A DNA stretch of 64,000 nucleotides from Allantophomopsis cytisporea (lineage: Eukaryota; Ascomycota; Leotiomycetes; Phacidiales; Phacidiaceae). Shown piece by piece: positions 58,180 to 64,000 of this stretch (position 1 is the first letter of the stretch; the number at the start of each line of letters is the position of its first letter). The notes under the pieces are model-generated. The model ran no database searches. It was not told the DNA's origin and was given only the letters and a program-made list of their open reading frames with translations. The stretch lies in assembly GCA_024752435.1 (NCBI GenBank), contig CP103024.1:1364001-1428000 (forward strand), given 5' to 3'. Both the position numbers and the translations under genes were made by a program.

Positions 58180-59225
58180 ATGTCTTGCGAATTTATCGAA
58201 TACAAAACTTTTGACAATGTCACCCTGCGTGGCTGGTTCTATAAACCCACGTAGCCTCAAAGAATTTACGTGCCTTATTATGTCACATGCTTTGTCTGGG
58301 CTCAATGAGATGGATCTCAATACCTTCACCGAGCGCTTCATCTCGAGGCTTTGTTTGACTTTTCTTGTATATGCAATCGTGGTTTTGGCGACAGCGACGT
58401 CAAAGACGGCAGCCTGACCTGAAATTAACCCAACGATTCAATGCAGTGATGTATGAGACGCAATCACTTATGCACAGTCGAGGTCTGACATCAAGTCGGA
58501 TAAGATTGGAATTTGGGAAAGCTCCTACAGTGGCGGTCATGTACTATGGGTTGGCGCTGTTGATAGAAGAGTCAAAACAGTGTTGAGTCAAGTGCCTTGC
58601 GTCAATGGCTGGAACAACTTCCATAGGTTGAATCGTCCTGATTTTATTGCTGGAAGTATTCCGCTTTTAAAGCAGGTATGGTCGTTTTCTGGTTGCTTGA
58701 CTGAACAAGATTTCTCTTCTAAAAATGCTGATTGATAATATAGATCGCCTTGAAAGGATGTTGGGTGCAGCGCCACGGATGCTGCCAGTAGTTGAACAAG
58801 ATCCATTGAAAGACTCCGCTCCCCCAACGCCTGATGGTCATGAGTTCTTCACGAACTAGAGTGAGAGGAGCAATTGGAAGAATAAGGTCACAATGAAATC
58901 GTAAACTTCCTATATTGATGAGACATTACTATCATCAAAAAGACAGGCTAACCATATAGAATAGTATTGAGGCGCGCCGAGAATATAATGCTTCTTTCCA
59001 CCCTCCCCACCATATCTTACCAACGCCACTATTGATGAACGTAGTAGAGAATAACGTAATCAATCCCATGGATCTCGTCATAGAGGCTTATTCGCGGGCA
59101 CGGGAGCCCAAGCAGCTGCAAATGCTTCCAGGAGGACACTTTACTGGCTATTCAGGTCCGAATTTGGATAGAAACTCTGATGTTCAAATCGAGTTTCCCA
59201 AGAAGACACTGTGTACAGGGGCGGA
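58180..59225 (+). pseudogene. Alpha/beta hydrolase (dienelactone hydrolase/acyl-peptidase-like), decayed
   Basis: The original ATG (58180) and N-terminus survive: MSCEFIEYKTFDNVTLRGWF, then a TAG stop. The protein continues in other frames as FTCLIMSHALSGLNEMDLNT, then RGFGDSDVKDG, then DKIGIWESSYSGGHVLWVGA (the nucleophile elbow SYSGG, usually GSSYSGG), followed by VDRRVKTVLSQVPCVNGWNN and FHRLNRPDFIAGS. After a gap it resumes with MLPVVEQDPLKDSAPPTP and ends with TPLLMNVVENNVINPMDLVI and LPGGHFTGYSG, which includes the catalytic His region (GGHF). So the whole length of a fungal alpha/beta hydrolase is present but split by at least five stops or frame shifts. It closes the run of dead genes at 51.6-59.2 kb. 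Confidence 0.8.
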
Positions 59226-62200
59226 GTATCAAATGGGAATGTTGCACTTTAAGTTGCAATGCCAGGAAATACAAAATAACATCTTGTGTATGTCCTAAAT
59301 ATGTGCGAGCTATTGATCTGACAGTTTCTTTGGTAGTAAGGTGTGAGGTGGCCGTCTCGCTGTGATAAATCAGATTTGCGCCTGCCATTCGTTGCTAGTG
59401 ATATTCAGCAAGCCACATCTGGAGCACTGATCCTATATGTGTAGTTGAATAGTGAATACATTTTTGTTGCAGAATCATCGTTTTGGTAGATCGGAAATTC
59501 TATCCGGTACCCGACTCCTCTAAGCGCCTTATCTCTCAGCTGAGTCAAAGTAGCCGCAAAAACAACGAATTATCATTCCTGTAACATAATTTTCTACAAA
59601 AATTAGCTCAAAATCTTTTCTTTGGAATTTCTTTTCATCCTGTGGTTCTGTACATCACGACAAGGACCATACAAAGAGAGTAGCTTGTACCTTGGAGCTG
59701 AGATATGAGGCGTAGTGATAATAACTTGGCGAGTTATCGATAAGATACGGCACGGCTAGGATACAAAGATCTACGTAGTGCGGCACATATCCACGCTATT
59801 GTAAACAGGTACCTCCACCTAGCATGCCGTGCACCTGAGTAGCTACACGGGATACTCCTCACATCCACATAATTTCGAACCTGAATATCAGAAGAGTACT
59901 GGAGAGGAAGTAAGAGTCACAGTAAGTGAGTACGAATAAGGTGCATTCGGTATATCAGAATACTAATATGTGAATAGTCCTAGTCCTTATTATGAGAAGT
60001 GTAATTCTAGGCTAGTGGATTCATGAATATTTGATTGTATGTACAATAGAATAGAATCTATTACCATAGCACGGCCCGTGGATAAGTGAGACTGGTCGGT
60101 TAGCGGTAAGATCTTACATAGAAGTAGAAGATCTTATCGTTATTTACGAGATCTTGCTCTTAGTTAACCATTGCATGTGCACTTCACTTTCAATTCTACT
60201 TTCCGATTTGTATGCATCAGTGATCCACCTACATTTGTATCAGAAAAAGCTCCGCAAACTAGCACAAATAAGCAAGTAGACAAGTAGCTCTATTCTCCAC
60301 CTATACTTCTTCGCCTCATACATATTCACAAATAGAAGAATCCGTAGATACGGTACACAAATAGAGTTTGCCAGTACCGATACTTATTGCTGCAATATCT
60401 TCCGAAGCTCTCCCGGAGTAGAATGTTCGAATTGAAGCCTTGAACCTTAACTGAGTTGCCGTGGTTGCTGTAATGGCTTGAACTCTACTTATATTTCGCT
60501 TTTCTTACGAAGGTGTCGTACGACGTGATTAATTTTTCAGAATACGGGACAACCTCCGCCTGTCGAACGCCTGCTTGAGTCAGTCAGTATACATTTCCTG
60601 ACGTGATATTTCACTCAGTCTTTACGTAGTACGTAGAACATCACTTTGAGTTAAACAACACATGTCGAAAAGGCCGAGTTCTAGGTACCATAACATCTGG
60701 TCGAGAACTTATATTGGGAAAATGTGGAATCAAAGCCCGGGAAGAAACTCAGATGGAGACTAGAAATATATCCGCTCGCCCACCGATACGTCCGTGCTTA
60801 AGAAAATCCACACAGCATACATACAGCCCACCACGACGAATAGGTCTCGACAACTTTCGAAGAGAGTACTATTGTAAAATGGGTTACACATTTAACAGTA
60901 CTGGATTAATTTTTACACTAGAAAGGAACCGCGCATAAGAAACCCGCCAATAATTACAGCCTTTTAACAGCTATTACTATTGAGTGACCTCCTATCGGCA
61001 AGGACTGACAACTGCGCTTTTTTATACGGAATAAATCTTAAGGCTGTATAATCTGGACAAATAAACTCCCTGCGATCATGGGAAACGCGCTGCAAGACGG
61101 TCACCTACCTATGTAGCAGAAAAAGTTATGAGGCGGTCATCACGTGACTGAATCACGGGGACTGCGTCAGCTCCTACGTAAGTACTAGTACTACGTATTC
61201 CCTCAAAGGAATAAAAACACCACAAACAATGAGAACGTGAATTTCAAATGTGTGAAGCGACACTACATCAACATTAGCAGTTCTACTTTCGGCCATCTAT
61301 TTAGCTAAGCTTGTGCGCATTGCCCAGTCTGCGATATAAGCGTGATGATGACTGCGTAGTCGGCCTGAAGCGGCAGCATAGCCCAACGACGCCCACGAGC
61401 ACGCTGCATACCTCAGCGATTACCTTGGAAAAGCACTTGCCGACATCGACTCTGCTCAGGCCCACGACGGACTTATCTACTAATGTGCAGCACTGACTCT
61501 TGCCAACATTAACGATGACCCAAAGGAGCCGATGTGGCATAGCGACCAATGATAGCCATGAACCTAACCCTATATAGCTAGGGCTGACAGTTATACTTTC
61601 ATCGTTCATCTGTGTTTTCACGCTTGTGAGATGTGAAGTAAACCGTGCCGGGCAGCGGAATACAACTCCCAGCCCGCGGTAAGAGCACGGCGAAATTCTT
61701 GTGAACCCTTACTGTACTACTTACTGGGATATACCGGCGACTTCTAGTATGCTTGACTTCATTCTCTTCACTTGTGCCATCGTTCCCCCGCCATACCTCA
61801 ACTGTCACGCCAGCAGGGTCTTCATGCTTGATGTGATCCTTCTGCTAAATGAGGACGAGTGGTTCTTCCTGAAACCCAGCATGCTCAGCAAGATTTCGAG
61901 ACTCTATGAGACCGCTAATACCAGTGACTAATTCAAATGAAGGAACGATCTGACGCATCGCTCATCGGTAAATGAGACTCGCTCCCATCGACAAATCGTG
62001 AGCTTAGTTTTACAGGGAAAAGCCTTCAAATACATAGTACTGCGTATGTAGAGATTGTAATCCAGTTCCAGTCGGGAAATTTCTTGCTCGCAGACTTGCC
62101 CGAGGGGTTGTCCATCAGATTTCCCCCATACACTAGTTGTTTGTGTGGTGGAAGTTAACGCCTAATGGTTTACACTTTCACTTAGATTAGAATACGATTT

Positions 62201-62632
62201 CCACAGATATGCGGAGTACCCTGACTGTACAGGTTCAGAGTTTTGGTAACTGATTCCGACGGACTATTATTTTACACACCGAGAACGTGGCTTTGGCTGG
62301 AAAACATTACAAGATCATCTGTAGTTCGGGCTACACACATCCAAGACACATCAAGCAATTTAAGGTTTCTGGCTTGTCACGATCTAACAGAATACCCACA
62401 AGTTAGACTTCAGCTTGTAACTCCATACGTAGTACTAGTAGCATGTGTACCTGTAGTTGATCATGGATTCGTATATACATATGACCGAAGTCTCCTTACA
62501 GACATATGCTGTGTTCTCACCTGCCTATTTTCTTTCTATTCGCATGTTGATATCAACCTTCTCCCTACACTCTCTACGAGCAGGACTTTGATCTCTCACT
62601 CTGACTACAGTCCAATCCTTTGATTGCCCATC
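59226..62632. other. Long intergenic stretch
   Basis: No gene or RNA recognised. Repeated words such as AGATCTTA (60108-60140) and TACGTAGTAC-type palindromes (61174-61198) occur. The frame at 62243-62623 + just before the receptor gene has no motif and I read it as leader or promoter. Confidence 0.45.
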
Positions 62633-63943
62633 ATGACGGAGTTCCTCAGTATGGATAATTCCAGAAACAGAGGTCCCCAAGTAGCCGGTGTGGCGTGGAC
62701 CTTCTGTATAATGAGTTCCATCTCAATCTTGCTTCGATGCTATTGTCGTGTAATTGTTGTCAAGTCATTTGGCTTAGACGACTGGACAGCAGTCATTGCT
62801 CAGGTATGTTGATTCATTTCTTGTCGCTTTACAGGAAAAGCAGCTAACACTGTCAAGGTTCTTTTCCTAGCCTTTTGCGGCTGTTGTATAACAGGAGTAC
62901 ACTATGGTACTGGCCAACACACCACGGACATCATACCGGAAAACCTACCTATTGCCTTGAGATACTGGTGGTGTTGCGAGCCACTGTACATCCTAGTCAA
63001 TATGTTCATCAAGCTCAGCATTGGAGTCTTTTTACTCCGAATCAGTGTTTCTACAACACACAAGTTCATCATTTGGATCACGTTAATTGTAACCGAAGTC
63101 TACAGTCTCTTCTTTTTCATTCTTTTCATCCTGCAATGTCGACCAACAAGTTACTTCTGGAATCGTTTCTCCCCAAACCCTCCCGATCATGGTTCCTGCA
63201 TTAGTGTCGCTATTACTGCTGGTGTTTTCTTTGGATATTCAGCCGTCTGCTGCTTGACGGACTGGACTCTAAGTATCTTACCTGGGTTCATGGTCTGGAA
63301 CTTACAAATGAATTTCAGAACCAAGCTTTCTGTCGCGCTGATTCTGGCTGTTGGTTCCATGTAAGTACTGGTCCTCAAGATTCATTACCCATTACTTACA
63401 AATTCAAGTGCATCCACTGCAACTATCATTCGCATTCCTTACCTGAACGGCATCACCGATTCTGCCGATTTTCTTTACGCCACTACCGACATTGCCATCT
63501 GGAGTACTGTCGAAACCGGAATTGGAATTACCGCCTCCTCCCTCGCAACTCTTCGTCCTCTCCTCCGCAATTTCCTTGGGCGCTCGAAGTTTTTTAGTAG
63601 CGGTTCTTCACATCGCACTGGCAGCAAAGGATTTCCTGGCTCTCACAACGGCTACCAGCGTAGTAGTACCAAGCACACAAACAACACCGACTTCGGCCTC
63701 CGTGGCGACATCAATAAGGGCAATGGAGTAGTAACTATGATCAATGTGACAGGTCTAGGTAGCGAAACAGAGCTTAACGAGATGAAAGGTGGTGCTGAGA
63801 GCTCGAGAAATCTCAAGTCAGAAGCAGGATGGGGCAATGATACTTCTGCCCTGGCAGATGATAGCTCGGAAGACCTCAACGTGCACGATACGTGGAAGGT
63901 GGAGGTTAGCAAGACTGTGGTACAGACCCACGACACTGTATAA
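62633..63943 (+). CDS. Rhodopsin-domain (PTH11-like) seven-helix membrane protein
   Basis: Three exons, 62633-62803, 62858-63360 and 63409-63943, encode 402 aa; introns of 54 and 48 nt close in phase (AIAQ joins VLFLAFCG; VGS joins IASTATIIR). Landmarks of the fungal rhodopsin-domain family (Pfam PF20684 type) are DDWTAVIAQ after helix 2, the extracellular GVHYGTGQHTTDI segment, WWCCEPLYILVNMFIKLSIG in helix 3, LLRISV, FWNRFSPNPPDHGSC, and WTLSILPGFMVWNLQMN before helix 6. The last 120 residues are a polar cytosolic tail with acidic and Ser-rich parts. Such proteins sit in the plasma membrane and resemble Magnaporthe Pth11, which senses surfaces and hosts; a sensing role here is inferred. No CFEM domain precedes the helices. 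Confidence 0.93.
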
Positions 63944-64000
63944 ATGTCTGTATCTTAATGAAGCATCACACTATTTTATCGTTGCATATTTGACAGCTGG
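63944..64000. other. 3' end of the window
   Basis: Probable 3' untranslated sequence of the receptor gene; nothing else. Confidence 0.5.

Noticed and set aside
62243..62623. 126-codon open frame just before the receptor gene
   Set aside because: No motif, ends nine bases before the receptor ATG, and overlaps the expected promoter and leader.

Overview
The window is nuclear DNA of a filamentous ascomycete (Pezizomycotina; Leotiomycetes would fit, but I cannot fix the order). The reasons are short spliceosomal introns (mostly 44-63 nt, GT-AG with CTAAC-like branch sites), fungal-only families (HET domain, NACHT-ankyrin, rhodopsin-domain/PTH11-like receptor, C2H2 plus Fungal_trans regulator, Prm10/ThrE-like transporter), long CT-rich leaders, and gene wreckage whose stop codons look like repeat-induced point mutation (RIP). 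Eleven intact protein genes are well supported, each as an explicit exon model that closes in frame.

Layout. 1-5.5 kb: a decayed NACHT-ankyrin gene on the + strand with an intact small ABM-domain monooxygenase gene (- strand) between its halves. 5.5-8.4 kb: a Prm10/ThrE-like exporter. 8.4-18.1 and 19.9-27.3 kb: two long stretches with almost no genes, flanking a Q/P/S-rich conserved protein (18.1-19.9 kb). 27.3-32.8 kb: a disordered/coiled-coil protein, a short-chain dehydrogenase and a conserved acidic-tailed protein. 34.2-35.3 kb: a dead paralogue of a secreted lysozyme-like gene, interrupted by a small dispersed repeat. 35.8-45.2 kb: three minus-strand genes in a row: a secreted GH3 beta-glucosidase, a secreted phloretin/2,4-diacetylphloroglucinol (DAPG) hydrolase-like enzyme, and a C2H2/Fungal_trans regulator. 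46.7-48.6 kb: a HET pseudogene. 49.8-51.4 kb: an FAD aromatic monooxygenase. 51.6-59.2 kb: a gene graveyard (lyase-like remnant, membrane-protein pseudogene, small secreted protein pseudogene, alpha/beta-hydrolase pseudogene) around one intact secreted lysozyme-like gene. 62.6-63.9 kb: a seven-helix rhodopsin-domain receptor.

How the genes may work together. The most interesting hypothesis is that beta-glucosidase, PhlG/phloretin-hydrolase-like enzyme, regulator and FAD monooxygenase form a small pathway against plant phenolic glycosides. Extracellular deglucosylation would come first, then carbon-carbon cleavage of the acylphloroglucinol core, then intracellular ring hydroxylation, under a local regulator. 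This rests on family membership and adjacency only; no substrate can be read from the sequence.

Limits: no database search, RIP index or RNA evidence was available. Splice sites were read by eye and checked only by frame closure and protein continuity.
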